From Anaerolineae bacterium (GTDB taxonomy: Bacteria; Chloroflexota; Anaerolineae; Anaerolineales; Anaerolineaceae), in assembly GCA_016213455.1 (NCBI GenBank), contig JACRAG010000072.1, forward strand, positions 1 through 14,807: 14,807 nucleotides of DNA, read 5' to 3'. This document shows positions 1 to 6,758 of the stretch, one piece after another; the stretch's first letter is position 1; each line of letters opens with the position of its first letter. The notes under the pieces are model-generated. The model worked only from the letters and a program-made list of their open reading frames with translations. It was not told where the DNA came from and did no database searches. Position numbers and translations under genes: made by a program.

Positions 1-794
1 AACGCCCAGGCCAGCGGGACCAACCAACCAGCCAGGACCAGCAGGTAGTGCGCGCGGCGCAGGGAGGGGGTGTAATCGCCGGCGGAGGTGGCGTTGGCGA
101 AGGCCCAAGCGCCCACAGCCAGCGCCAGCGACCAGGCGCCCAAGATGGCTGCGCCGAGAGAGCGGTGACCATTTTCGGACAGGTTGCGCGAGCTGTACAC
201 TGCCATCCACACCGCGGGCAGCAGAGTCAGCGCGGTGAACTTGGCCGAAATGCACAGTCCGAGCAGGATGCCGGAGACAGCAGCCCGGCCCAGGGTGGGT
301 TTCTCTTGAAAGCGAGACAACGCGACCATCAGCCAGGCCAGGGTACAGGCCAGGTAAATATCCGACTCGGTGAAGGCAATGCGCGCAAAACTGAGGAAGA
401 AGGGACTGGAAGCCAGGAGCAGCGCAGCCAGCAGGCCCTGTTTCTTGCCAAATGTGCGCGCGCCGTATACATAGATTCCCAGAATGGTCAGGCCACCGAC
501 CAGGACGCTGACGAAACGCCCGGTGAGCAAGTCATCGGTGCCCAGCAGTTTGTAAACCAGCGCAACGGTAAACATGGGCAGGCGCGTCTGGCTGGGGTCC
601 GAGTCCGAGCCAGCCAGCCAGCCGTCCGGTTTGAGATAAGCACGGGTGATATCGATGTCGGTTTGTTCGTCCCAGGAGATGCCCTGGCGGGTCAGGGTGG
701 GGATGAGCATCAAGGCGTACAGCGCCAGAATGGCAGCCAGCAGGAGCCAGAGGGTGCGTTTTTGGGTCGGTATTGGGAGGGGGGATGTACTCAT
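1..794 (-). CDS. PMT/ArnT-like membrane glycosyltransferase, 3' end missing
   Basis: The reading frame starts with ATG at 794 and stays open for about 264 codons to the window edge, so the C-terminus is missing. The visible protein is very hydrophobic. TM1 covers about residues 15-34 and is followed by the extracytoplasmic loop motif SWDEQTDIDITRAYL, with adjacent acidic residues D42 and E43. Such an acidic pair after TM1 is characteristic of the GT39/GT83 (PMT, ArnT, PMT_2) polyprenyl-phosphate-sugar transferases. At least five further membrane segments follow. These enzymes work in the cytoplasmic membrane and move a sugar from a lipid-phosphate donor to a protein or glycolipid; the acceptor cannot be told here. 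There is no convincing Shine-Dalgarno before 794, so the start is provisional. The gene lies 64 bases downstream of the arsC terminator and is probably transcribed separately. It has no obvious link to the polyamine/AOR cluster. Confidence 0.72.
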   Translation of the reverse strand, partial: MSTSPLPIPTQKRTLWLLLAAILALYALMLIPTLTRQGISWDEQTDIDITRAYLKPDGWLAGSDSDPSQTRLPMFTVALVYKLLGTDDLLTGRFVSVLVGGLTILGIYVYGARTFGKKQGLLAALLLASSPFFLSFARIAFTESDIYLACTLAWLMVALSRFQEKPTLGRAAVSGILLGLCISAKFTALTLLPAVWMAVYSSRNLSENGHRSLGAAILGAWSLALAVGAWAFANATSAGDYTPSLRRAHYLLVLAGWLVPLAWA

Positions 795-858
795 AACGAT
801 TGCGGGGTATTCTATCCTGTTTTGGTTGCGACGGGTTGCAGACAGGAGGATCAGCATT

Positions 859-889
859 AAAAAACCTGCCGGATGGCACCCGGCAGGTT
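859..889 (-). terminator. Rho-independent terminator of arsC
   Basis: A perfect 10-bp stem (863-872 with 880-889) encloses a 7-base loop. On the minus strand it is followed by a run of six T (864-859). It begins 27 bases after the arsC stop codon, so it should end the arsC transcript before the glycosyltransferase gene. Confidence 0.85.
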
Positions 890-915
890 GATCCCACACA
901 TCACCTGTGATGAAT

Positions 916-1344
916 TTATCCGGCTGGCGACGCAGTTTTCAAGAAGGGCAGGATGGTTTTTTCAATATCGTCGCGTACCTGGCGGAATACAGCCAGCCGT
1001 TCTTCTGGCGAGCCTTGCGCGAGGGCCGGATCGGGGAAACCGATGTGGGTACGCAGCCCGCGCCCCAACCAGACCGGGCAGTCCTCCGCGGCGGAATCGC
1101 ACACCGTGATGACCCGGTCAAAGGTCTCCCCGCGAAATTCATCCACCGATTTGGAGATTCCCTGATGGTGAATGCCGACCTCGCCCAGGACCTGCAGAGC
1201 CAGGGGGTGCACATATCCCGCTGGGCGGGTGCCGGCGGAGAATGCCTGCCACTCCCCGGCGAGAAGATGGTTGACCAACGCCTCGGCGAGCTGCGAACGG
1301 CAGGAATTGCCGGTGCAAAGAAACAAGACTTTGTGCGCGCTCAT
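916..1344 (-). CDS. arsC: Arsenate reductase, thioredoxin-coupled (LMW-PTPase fold)
   Basis: This cytoplasmic enzyme of 142 residues reduces arsenate to arsenite. The P-loop CTGNSCR lies at residues 10-16 with nucleophile Cys10. Cys82 and Cys89 (within VCDSAAEDCPVW) sit exactly where the Staphylococcus/Bacillus thioredoxin-linked ArsC family places its disulfide-cascade cysteines, and the DPA motif with Asp105 is present. All catalytic residues are therefore there. The frame is open further upstream, but ATG at 1344 is chosen because AGGAGG lies 4 bases before it and the family N-terminus starts there. No arsR, arsB or acr3 is visible, so this is a lone arsC. It is flanked by terminators on both sides and is probably monocistronic. 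A plain LMW protein tyrosine phosphatase is unlikely given Cys82 and Cys89. Confidence 0.93.
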   Translation of the reverse strand: MSAHKVLFLCTGNSCRSQLAEALVNHLLAGEWQAFSAGTRPAGYVHPLALQVLGEVGIHHQGISKSVDEFRGETFDRVITVCDSAAEDCPVWLGRGLRTHIGFPDPALAQGSPEERLAVFRQVRDDIEKTILPFLKTASPAG

Positions 1345-1379
1345 CGTTCCTCCTGGCTTGCGGCAAATGACTTGCATGA

Positions 1380-1388
1380 ATTGTAGCA
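1380..1388 (-). promoter_or_regulatory. Possible extended -10 promoter of arsC
   Basis: On the minus strand TGC is followed by TACAAT, an extended -10 pattern, 36 to 44 bases before the arsC ATG. No -35 hexamer resembling TTGACA lies 16-18 bases upstream. This is a weak prediction from sequence alone. Confidence 0.35.
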
Positions 1389-1438
1389 AACCTCTGGTTT
1401 CCGGGGGGCTGGCCTGTACAGGCTGTGCCGGTTTGAGA

Positions 1439-1472
1439 ATCAAAATACCGGCAGCGCAGCCGGTATTTTGAT
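1439..1472 (-). terminator. Strong, probably bidirectional terminator after AOR-MoaD operon
   Basis: A perfect 14-bp stem (1439-1452 with 1459-1472) encloses a 6-base loop, with A-rich and T-rich arm ends. It lies downstream of the first MoaD-like gene and upstream of arsC. Its design (ATCAAAA ... TTTTGAT arms around a GC core) closely resembles the terminator after the second MoaD-like gene at 14039-14068. Confidence 0.75.
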
Positions 1473-1476
1473 CGCG

Positions 1477-1576
1477 TACTTAATGTTAGTCCGGGTTAGC
1501 GAACATTTGCCCATCTCCCCACCCTTGGGGCGGAGCCGGGGGTGGGGGAAGCCTTATCCCGGACTGAGGTTACTTA
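1477..1576. repeat. MITE/REP-like palindromic element with possible 6-bp target duplication
   Basis: Imperfect terminal inverted repeats of 18 bases (1481-1498 and 1555-1572) match at 14 positions and share a perfect 8-bp core, AGTCCGGG/CCCGGACT (1488-1495 and 1558-1565). An inner 8-bp stem, CCCCACCC with GGGTGGGG (1517-1524 and 1540-1547), sits inside. The hexamer TACTTA occurs at both edges (1477-1482 and 1571-1576), as a target duplication would. There is no coding potential. It sits between the moaD-like stop codon and the operon terminator. Being a mobile repeat is inferred from structure; other copies in the genome cannot be seen here. Confidence 0.6.
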
Positions 1577-1579
1577 TGC

Positions 1580-1813
1580 TCATCCCCCAGCGATGGCAGG
1601 AATCAGGTCCAGCCTGTCGCCATCCTGTAACGGGTGATCCGGCTCCACTTCCCGGCGGTTAACCACCAGCGCCAGCGCCTCGGGGTCATAGGTCAGCGCC
1701 AGGCGAGCCAGCGCATCGCCGACAGTCGCGCCGGCTGGCAGGTGCATGTCCAGGTGCGTGCGCCGGCCCTGCGGGGTGACCTGCTGCAGCAGGGTGTGAA
1801 AATGGACGTGCAC
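1580..1813 (-). CDS. MoaD/ThiS-family sulfur carrier linked to AOR
   Basis: This small (77-residue) ubiquitin-fold protein ends in Gly-Gly. That tail is adenylated and thiocarboxylated in MoaD and ThiS so that sulfur can be delivered. The motif LPAGATVGDAL (residues 25-35) and the acidic turn DGDRLDLIP near the end are typical of the family. The start is GTG at 1813, which overlaps the TAG stop of the AOR gene by one base, implying translational coupling. The same pairing recurs at 13793. Carriers of this type beside AOR genes are thought to supply the dithiolene sulfur of the tungsten pterin cofactor; whether it replaces or supplements a housekeeping MoaD is unknown. An upstream ATG in this frame would lie deep inside the AOR gene and is not favoured. 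Confidence 0.85.
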   Translation of the reverse strand: MHVHFHTLLQQVTPQGRRTHLDMHLPAGATVGDALARLALTYDPEALALVVNRREVEPDHPLQDGDRLDLIPAIAGG

Positions 1814-3513
1814 TACCAATTGTACAGCCCGTCCAGGTCCTCGTTGGCCACATCGAAAACCGCCTGGGTGGGCGCGAGGGGTTCTTCGGTCATCCACTCC
1901 GGCAGGCGGTCATCGGCAGCGGTGAAACCGGCACGCCGGTTGAATTCGCGCTCCAGCTTGAGCGTGGCCCGTCCCAACTGCTGTAAAATGCCTGTGTCAA
2001 CCGACCATCCGTAGCGCGCATTGAGCAGGTCACGGATCGATTCGGGTGAGGCAGCGAAGCCGAACCCGGCAAACACGCACGCGCCGAGGGTGTCATAGCC
2101 CGCCATGTTGATCTGCGCATTGCGCGAGACATCGATCTGCGCTTTGGGGTCCAGGTGATCCACCTTGGCGCGGATGGTTAATCCGGCGGTGTGATCTGCG
2201 CCCTGCGGGTTGGTGGCGTAGGTCACGCCCGTGCCCTTGATGGCGCGCGGGTCGTAGCCTGAGATGGCCTGACCCTTGACCACCGGAACACGCCGCACAC
2301 CCAGGACCTGACCGGTCAGGGCTGCGCCATGACCCAGCATGCGTCCCAGCGGCGAACCCGTATAGATTTCTCTGAGCAGTTCCCCGGCGCGCTGTGCGTC
2401 GCCGAAAGACAGCAAACCGGCTTCCGCTGCCACGCCCAGAGCAGCCCCGGCGTCAATCGAGTCGATGCCCAGATCGTTAACCAGCCAGTTCAGGCGCGCC
2501 ACGTCATCCAGGTCGCTGATGCCCAGGTTGGAGCCCATCAGGCTGATGGTCTCATATTCGAGGGGTGAGACGATCTCTTCGCCGTTTTCGCCGGCATAAT
2601 TGTTGGAGCAGCGGATGGTGCAGCCTGCCATGCAGGCGTGGGTGGGGTTGGCCTTGCCGCCGCGCTGCAGCAGCGTCTGGCGCAGGTGTTCACCCGAGAT
2701 GCTTTCCAGGTCTTCATACTGCCCGACAGAAAAATTACGCACCGGGATGGCGCCCAGGGTGTCGCACAGGCGCGCCACGCCGGCGGTGCCGAAGTCGCGG
2801 TAAACCGCGGTTTGCGGGTGGTTCATCAGCGCGGTGGTGAAGGCTTTTTGCGCTGCCTTGAAGCCCTCGGGATCGCGGATGGGTGGTTTATCGCAGCCGG
2901 CGGCGTCAAAGATGATGGCTTTGAGGCGTTTGCTGCCCATCACCGCACCCAGCCCGCCGCGTGCATTGATGCGGCTGGGGACTTTGTCTTTGTCCAGGTT
3001 CTGAATGCCGGCGGTGCGCAGCTGCATTTCTCCGCCGGGACCGATGAGCGAGATGGCAACTTTGTCACCATACCGTTCGCGCAGGCTGCGCGCGGCTGCA
3101 TACACCCCCAACCCGGCGATCGGTCCGGCTGGCTCAAAGCGCGCGCCGGACGAATCGATAACGAGGATCTGCCATTCATCCCCGGCAGGCGCGCCTTCCA
3201 GGATGAGGGCCTGGATGCCCAACAGGGCAATTTGCAGACCGGTGGACCCGCCTGCGTTGCTTTCCTTGATACCTCCGGTCAGCGGGCTTTTACCGCCCAC
3301 CGAGATGCGGTCGCAGCTGGAGAGCATGTGCCCCACCAACAGTCCGGGCGCAAAGATCAGCTTGTTGTGCGGACCGAGCGGGTCGCAGGTGGGCGGCACC
3401 TCATCCAACAGTATGCGCGCCAGCAAGCCGCGCCCGCCCAGGGTTTTCCACCCATCCGGGACGGGCGTGCGCTCCAGGCTGCGCTCATGCACATTTATTC
3501 GCCAGATTAGCAT
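1813..3513 (-). CDS. Aldehyde:ferredoxin oxidoreductase, tungsten-type (AOR 1)
   Basis: This 566-residue protein is an AOR-family enzyme. Members oxidise aldehydes to carboxylic acids with a tungsten bis-pterin and pass electrons through a [4Fe-4S] cluster to ferredoxin in the cytoplasm. The pterin-binding stretch NARGGLGAVMGSKRLK lies at about residues 183-198. A second motif, TYATNPQGADHT, is near 431-442. Cluster cysteines are C294, C298 and C302 in CMAGCTIRC, with C479 in GACVF as the probable fourth. The first spacing is CX3C, whereas Pyrococcus furiosus AOR has CX2C. The ATG at 3513 lies only 3 bases after the stop of the aminotransferase gene, and its own stop overlaps the MoaD-like gene, so the three are co-translated. 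The substrate is not readable from sequence; succinate semialdehyde from the upstream aminotransferase is a reasonable guess. Confidence 0.92.
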   Translation of the reverse strand: MLIWRINVHERSLERTPVPDGWKTLGGRGLLARILLDEVPPTCDPLGPHNKLIFAPGLLVGHMLSSCDRISVGGKSPLTGGIKESNAGGSTGLQIALLGIQALILEGAPAGDEWQILVIDSSGARFEPAGPIAGLGVYAAARSLRERYGDKVAISLIGPGGEMQLRTAGIQNLDKDKVPSRINARGGLGAVMGSKRLKAIIFDAAGCDKPPIRDPEGFKAAQKAFTTALMNHPQTAVYRDFGTAGVARLCDTLGAIPVRNFSVGQYEDLESISGEHLRQTLLQRGGKANPTHACMAGCTIRCSNNYAGENGEEIVSPLEYETISLMGSNLGISDLDDVARLNWLVNDLGIDSIDAGAALGVAAEAGLLSFGDAQRAGELLREIYTGSPLGRMLGHGAALTGQVLGVRRVPVVKGQAISGYDPRAIKGTGVTYATNPQGADHTAGLTIRAKVDHLDPKAQIDVSRNAQINMAGYDTLGACVFAGFGFAASPESIRDLLNARYGWSVDTGILQQLGRATLKLEREFNRRAGFTAADDRLPEWMTEEPLAPTQAVFDVANEDLDGLYNW

Positions 3514-3516
3514 GGT

Positions 3517-4803
3517 TTACCCGTGATTGTGTTTCAATGCGGATTCAAAGATACCCAGGGCTTCGTCAATTTGCTCCGCGGTCACCACCAGGGGCGGGAT
3601 CCAGCGGATGACGTTGTCCCACGGCCCGCAGGTCAGCAGCATCAGGCGCTGATCCAGGCAGTCATGCGCGGCTGCCTTGGCGGCAGCTTTGTCGGGCTTG
3701 CCTTGCGCATCGCGGAATTCCACGCCGACCATCAATCCCAGGCCGCGCACCTCGGCGATGCCGGGGTATTGTGCCTGCAGGTGGCGCAGCCCAGCCATCA
3801 GCTGTGCGCCGCGCGCCTGAGCATTTTCCAGCATGTGCTCTTCCTGGATGGCGCGGATGGTCGCCACCGCCGCCGCGGCTGCCACGGCATTGCCGCCATA
3901 GGTGCCGCCGTGCGAGCCGGGCGCCCATTTCTTCATGAGATCCAACCGGCTGAACACGCCCGAGATGGGCAGACCGGAGGCGAGGCCCTTGGCGACGGTC
4001 ATGATATCGGGCTGCACGCCGAAATGCTCCAACGCGAACCAGCGCCCGGTGCGGCCAAATCCAGATTGAATTTCATCCATGATCAGCAACAGGCCGTGCT
4101 TGTCGCACAATTCGCGCAGGCTCTTGAGGAAGGCGGCTGGCGGAACCACATAACCGCCCTCACCCAGCACCGGCTCAATGATCACCGCGGCGGTTTCGCT
4201 GGGGGCAGTCTGGGTCATGAGCAGGTATTCCAGCTCGTTGAGACAGAAAGCGGTGGTGGTTTCCTCATCCCAGCCGTAGCGCAGCGGGTAAGGATAGGGG
4301 GCGGAAAAAACACCGGAGGGCAGCGGCTGGTAACCGGCGCGATAGATCGTCTTGGAGGTAGTGAGAGCCATGGTGCTGGCGGTGCGCCCGTGGAACGAGC
4401 CCTGGAAGACGATGATGTTGGATTTACCGGTGGCATGGCGGGCCAGTTTGACCGCGCCTTCCACGGCTTCAGCGCCGGAATTGCTGAAGAAGAACCCGTC
4501 GATGGAAGGCGGCACCAGCGGCAACAGCGAGCGGACCAGTTCCAGCATGGGCTGGTGCAAGATGATGTTGGCCTGTCCATGCAGCAGCAGACCGGCTTGC
4601 TCGCGAATGGCTTCCACTACACGCGGATGGCAGTGGCCGGTGTTGGTCACGCCAATGCCACAGGTGAAGTCGAGATAAGGCGTGCCATCCAGGTCATAAA
4701 CGGTGCTGCCTTCGGCGCGGCTGGCAATGATATTCGTGTAATGCGTCCATACCGGGGAAAGATGCGGTAGAACGTCGCTGTAGGTAAGGATTTCCTTTTC
4801 CAT
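3517..4803 (-). CDS. gabT: Class-III aminotransferase, GABA aminotransferase-like
   Basis: This PLP enzyme has 428 residues, the usual length for the family. Motifs in order are: NTGHCHP at 54-60; FFFSNSGAEAVE, residues 104-115, for phosphate binding; FHGRT at 138-142; EPVLGEGGYVVPP from 210; MDEIQSGFGRTG with Asp243 for the PLP ring nitrogen; and Lys272 in TVAKGLASGLPIS as the Schiff-base lysine. It probably transfers the amino group of an omega-amino acid such as GABA to 2-oxoglutarate, giving succinate semialdehyde. The start at 4803 has AAGGA 5 bases upstream. The gene is tightly joined to AOR 1 (3-base gap), which would remove the aldehyde product. Class-III substrate choice is hard to read, so 5-aminovalerate, beta-alanine or another omega-amine remains possible, and the gabT symbol is provisional. 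Confidence 0.85.
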   Translation of the reverse strand: MEKEILTYSDVLPHLSPVWTHYTNIIASRAEGSTVYDLDGTPYLDFTCGIGVTNTGHCHPRVVEAIREQAGLLLHGQANIILHQPMLELVRSLLPLVPPSIDGFFFSNSGAEAVEGAVKLARHATGKSNIIVFQGSFHGRTASTMALTTSKTIYRAGYQPLPSGVFSAPYPYPLRYGWDEETTTAFCLNELEYLLMTQTAPSETAAVIIEPVLGEGGYVVPPAAFLKSLRELCDKHGLLLIMDEIQSGFGRTGRWFALEHFGVQPDIMTVAKGLASGLPISGVFSRLDLMKKWAPGSHGGTYGGNAVAAAAAVATIRAIQEEHMLENAQARGAQLMAGLRHLQAQYPGIAEVRGLGLMVGVEFRDAQGKPDKAAAKAAAHDCLDQRLMLLTCGPWDNVIRWIPPLVVTAEQIDEALGIFESALKHNHG

Positions 4804-4859
4804 TTTTATCCTTTGGTTTCAAGCGCAGATCATGGAGCGGCGATGCTGCTTGAGATGAT

Positions 4860-4892
4860 CTGCCGGACTGCCTTCAACAGGCAGTCCGGCAG
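4860..4892 (-). terminator. Intercistronic hairpin after the APC permease
   Basis: A perfect 13-bp GC-rich stem (4860-4872 with 4880-4892) has a 7-base loop. It begins 12 bases after the permease stop codon. No T-run follows on the minus strand, so it may be a partial terminator or an mRNA-stabilising hairpin rather than a full stop signal. The 100-base gap 4804-4903 contains nothing else recognisable apart from the ribosome site of the next gene. Confidence 0.5.
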
Positions 4893-4903
4893 TGTTGTGA
4901 CGG

Positions 4904-6577
4904 TTATTCCTCGTCTCCTTCACTGGCCCGGTATGGATCCACATCTGGGACGCCGGGTTTAATGAAGCGGCGGATGGGGAAGTACAGGACCATGCCCAGC
5001 GCCATGAAGACCAGCGCCCAGCCGATAGCCTGCCAGCCTTCTTCCACGATCTGGCTGTAGATCGCCAATAGAATGATGACGGTGGGGCCGAGGGTGGACA
5101 GGATCAATCCGATCATCCCGCCGGGGATGGCCTGGCGCGGGCGGTCAGGATCGGTGTAGCGCAGTTTCCACAACGCGGCAAATTCGGCCAGAATGACCAG
5201 CGTCTGCAGGAAGACGTCTGCCACCACCAGGAAGGCAAACGCCTGCCAGGAGAATATGGTGAAGATGATGCCGACAAGGACGATGGCAACCCAGGGCGTG
5301 CCAAAGCGGTTGTGAACTTTGACCATAAAGCTGGGGAACATACCGTCTTCCGCCAGCGCGAAGGGCACGCGGCTGCCGCCCAGGCTGTTGCCCACAAACA
5401 GGCCAATCATCGAGAGGACGGCTGCCATGGTGAGGATGGTGCCCATAAAGCCCGCCAGGGCTGGCCCACCCAGCGCCATGCCCACCCGGTCGCCAATCTG
5501 CGGGAATTCCCAGCCGGTCGAACTGGCCGGGTCGGCTCCCCAGGCGTCAAATTGGGATTTGACGGCAGCGATTTCACCGTCGGAGAGATCGTCCAGCGTG
5601 ATCTCCTCCGGCGCAACGCCTTTGGCCGCCGCAGCGGCTTCAATCTGGGCATCCAGTGCTTCTGAGTCGATGAAGTCACCGGCGATGCCGATGCTTTCAT
5701 TGCTGGCTTCAATTCCCCACAGCTGCCACTGGCCGTCTGCGCCCGCGCCGCCAAACAGGCCGGCGGTGACCGGCAGGGCGTAGGTGAGGATGGCGGCGAT
5801 CAGCACCAACGCCATCGCACGCGGATAGGTTTTCTTGGGGTTGACGATTTCGTCGCCGGCAGCCGAGGGCAGCTCCCAGCCCATGTAGTTCCACATGACC
5901 ACAAACAAGCCGGTGCTCAACGCGCCGAGCAGGGTTTGGCCTTCCGGGAGGAAGGGCAGGGCGATGGTCGTGCCGCTGCGAATCCACTGGATGATGCCGA
6001 GGATGGATAAAATACCCAGGGGGGTGATCATCACAATGCCGAGCCAGTTGGTGAATAGGCCCGACAGGCGCGCGCCGCGGATTTGCAGCCAGCTGATGCC
6101 CCAAATGATCAACGCCGAAACCACCCAACGCAGGAAGTCGCCGGAGAAATCTATCCCAAAGATATTGGCGCCGGTATCCAGGGGCGGGATGAAATAGCTC
6201 AGGTAGGAAGCCGCCCAGACCGGGTAGATGGCGACGTCCAGCCAGGAAACCACCCAGTTGTTCCAGCCAGCCATGAAACCGGCAAAGGGACCAAAGGCCC
6301 GCTTGATCCAGTGATAGTAACCGCCTTCGGCGGGCATCATGCTGCCCAACTCGCGCACCATGAGCACATTGGGAAGACTGAATACCAGCGGGGTGATAGC
6401 GATGAGCAAGAGCGCCAGGCCCGGACCGGAATAGCCGATCAAAGGCTCAACGCCGAACGAACCACCGCAAACGGTGAAGTAGATCAACCCAAATAGAGGC
6501 AGCAGAGTCAACTCGCGCTTCAGCTTGCGCGACTCGGATTGAATGACCTGTCCTTTGTTAGCTGGTTGAACCGCCAC
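4904..6577 (-). CDS. APC-superfamily amino acid/polyamine permease (PHS/LAT-like)
   Basis: This integral membrane carrier has about 557 residues. The chosen start is GTG at 6577, because GGAGGTGA lies 4 bases upstream and the family N-terminus follows. An in-frame ATG at 6646 has no such site. The first membrane segment carries CGGSFGVEP (about residues 37-45). Then come LGSMMPAEGGYYHW and SWLDVAIYPVW, which resemble the polyamine:H+ symporter/LAT branch of the APC superfamily (GGPFG.E, ELGS..P..GGY, D.A.YPV). Roughly twelve membrane segments can be seen. A hydrophilic, Ala/Glu/Asp-rich stretch of about 70 residues (about 293-362) interrupts the loop after TM7, where relatives usually have a short loop. 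The neighbours suggest import of putrescine or a related amine or amino acid; direction and substrate are inference. Confidence 0.85.
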   Translation of the reverse strand: MAVQPANKGQVIQSESRKLKRELTLLPLFGLIYFTVCGGSFGVEPLIGYSGPGLALLLIAITPLVFSLPNVLMVRELGSMMPAEGGYYHWIKRAFGPFAGFMAGWNNWVVSWLDVAIYPVWAASYLSYFIPPLDTGANIFGIDFSGDFLRWVVSALIIWGISWLQIRGARLSGLFTNWLGIVMITPLGILSILGIIQWIRSGTTIALPFLPEGQTLLGALSTGLFVVMWNYMGWELPSAAGDEIVNPKKTYPRAMALVLIAAILTYALPVTAGLFGGAGADGQWQLWGIEASNESIGIAGDFIDSEALDAQIEAAAAAKGVAPEEITLDDLSDGEIAAVKSQFDAWGADPASSTGWEFPQIGDRVGMALGGPALAGFMGTILTMAAVLSMIGLFVGNSLGGSRVPFALAEDGMFPSFMVKVHNRFGTPWVAIVLVGIIFTIFSWQAFAFLVVADVFLQTLVILAEFAALWKLRYTDPDRPRQAIPGGMIGLILSTLGPTVIILLAIYSQIVEEGWQAIGWALVFMALGMVLYFPIRRFIKPGVPDVDPYRASEGDEE

Positions 6578-6602
6578 TTCGTCACCTCCACAAACCAGAT
6601 TT

Positions 6603-6627
6603 ACCGGCAGGCTGCTGCGCTGCCGGT
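6603..6627 (-). promoter_or_regulatory. Leader hairpin before the APC permease
   Basis: An 8-bp stem (6603-6610 with 6620-6627) with a 9-base loop lies in the presumed 5' leader of the permease, 26 bases before its GTG. It could affect mRNA stability or initiation. No riboswitch class is recognised. Confidence 0.3.
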
Positions 6628-6657
6628 TCGAACGTTTTCCGTACAAGGGATGAACTT

Positions 6658-6663
6658 ATTATA
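6658..6663 (-). promoter_or_regulatory. Possible -10 element of a permease promoter
   Basis: A perfect TATAAT on the minus strand lies in an AT-rich patch 80 bases before the permease GTG and after the terminator-like hairpin at 6713-6747. No good -35 is found at 16-18 bases; TTGTTT sits at a short 15-base spacing. If it is real, the permease, gabT-like, AOR 1 and MoaD-like genes form a unit separate from the upstream genes. Confidence 0.4.
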
Positions 6664-6712
6664 GTATGGGTATCGCAAAAACAAACCTCTCCAGGAAGTG
6701 TGTTTGTGGCAT

Positions 6713-6747
6713 TGTCCCCGCCGCGTAAACCTCACGCGGCGGGGACA
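6713..6747 (-). terminator. Strong hairpin after the saccharopine dehydrogenase-like gene
   Basis: A perfect 14-bp GC-rich stem (6713-6726 with 6734-6747) has a 7-base loop. It starts 11 bases after the stop codon at 6759. It lacks a downstream T-run on the minus strand, so termination may be incomplete or Rho-assisted. It divides the cluster into two blocks. Confidence 0.55.
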
Positions 6748-6758
6748 GAGGGTCTGGC

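Noticed and set aside
48..860. 270-codon open frame on the plus strand near the window start
   Set aside because: The minus strand of this stretch encodes a hydrophobic PMT-like protein with the expected acidic loop motif. The plus-strand product is Gln/Gly/Arg-rich low-complexity sequence typical of antisense frames.
3523..4770. 415-codon open frame on the plus strand opposite the GabT-like gene
   Set aside because: It is a by-product of GC-rich codon use. The opposite strand encodes a complete aminotransferase with all motifs, and the plus-strand product resembles no family and lacks a ribosome site.
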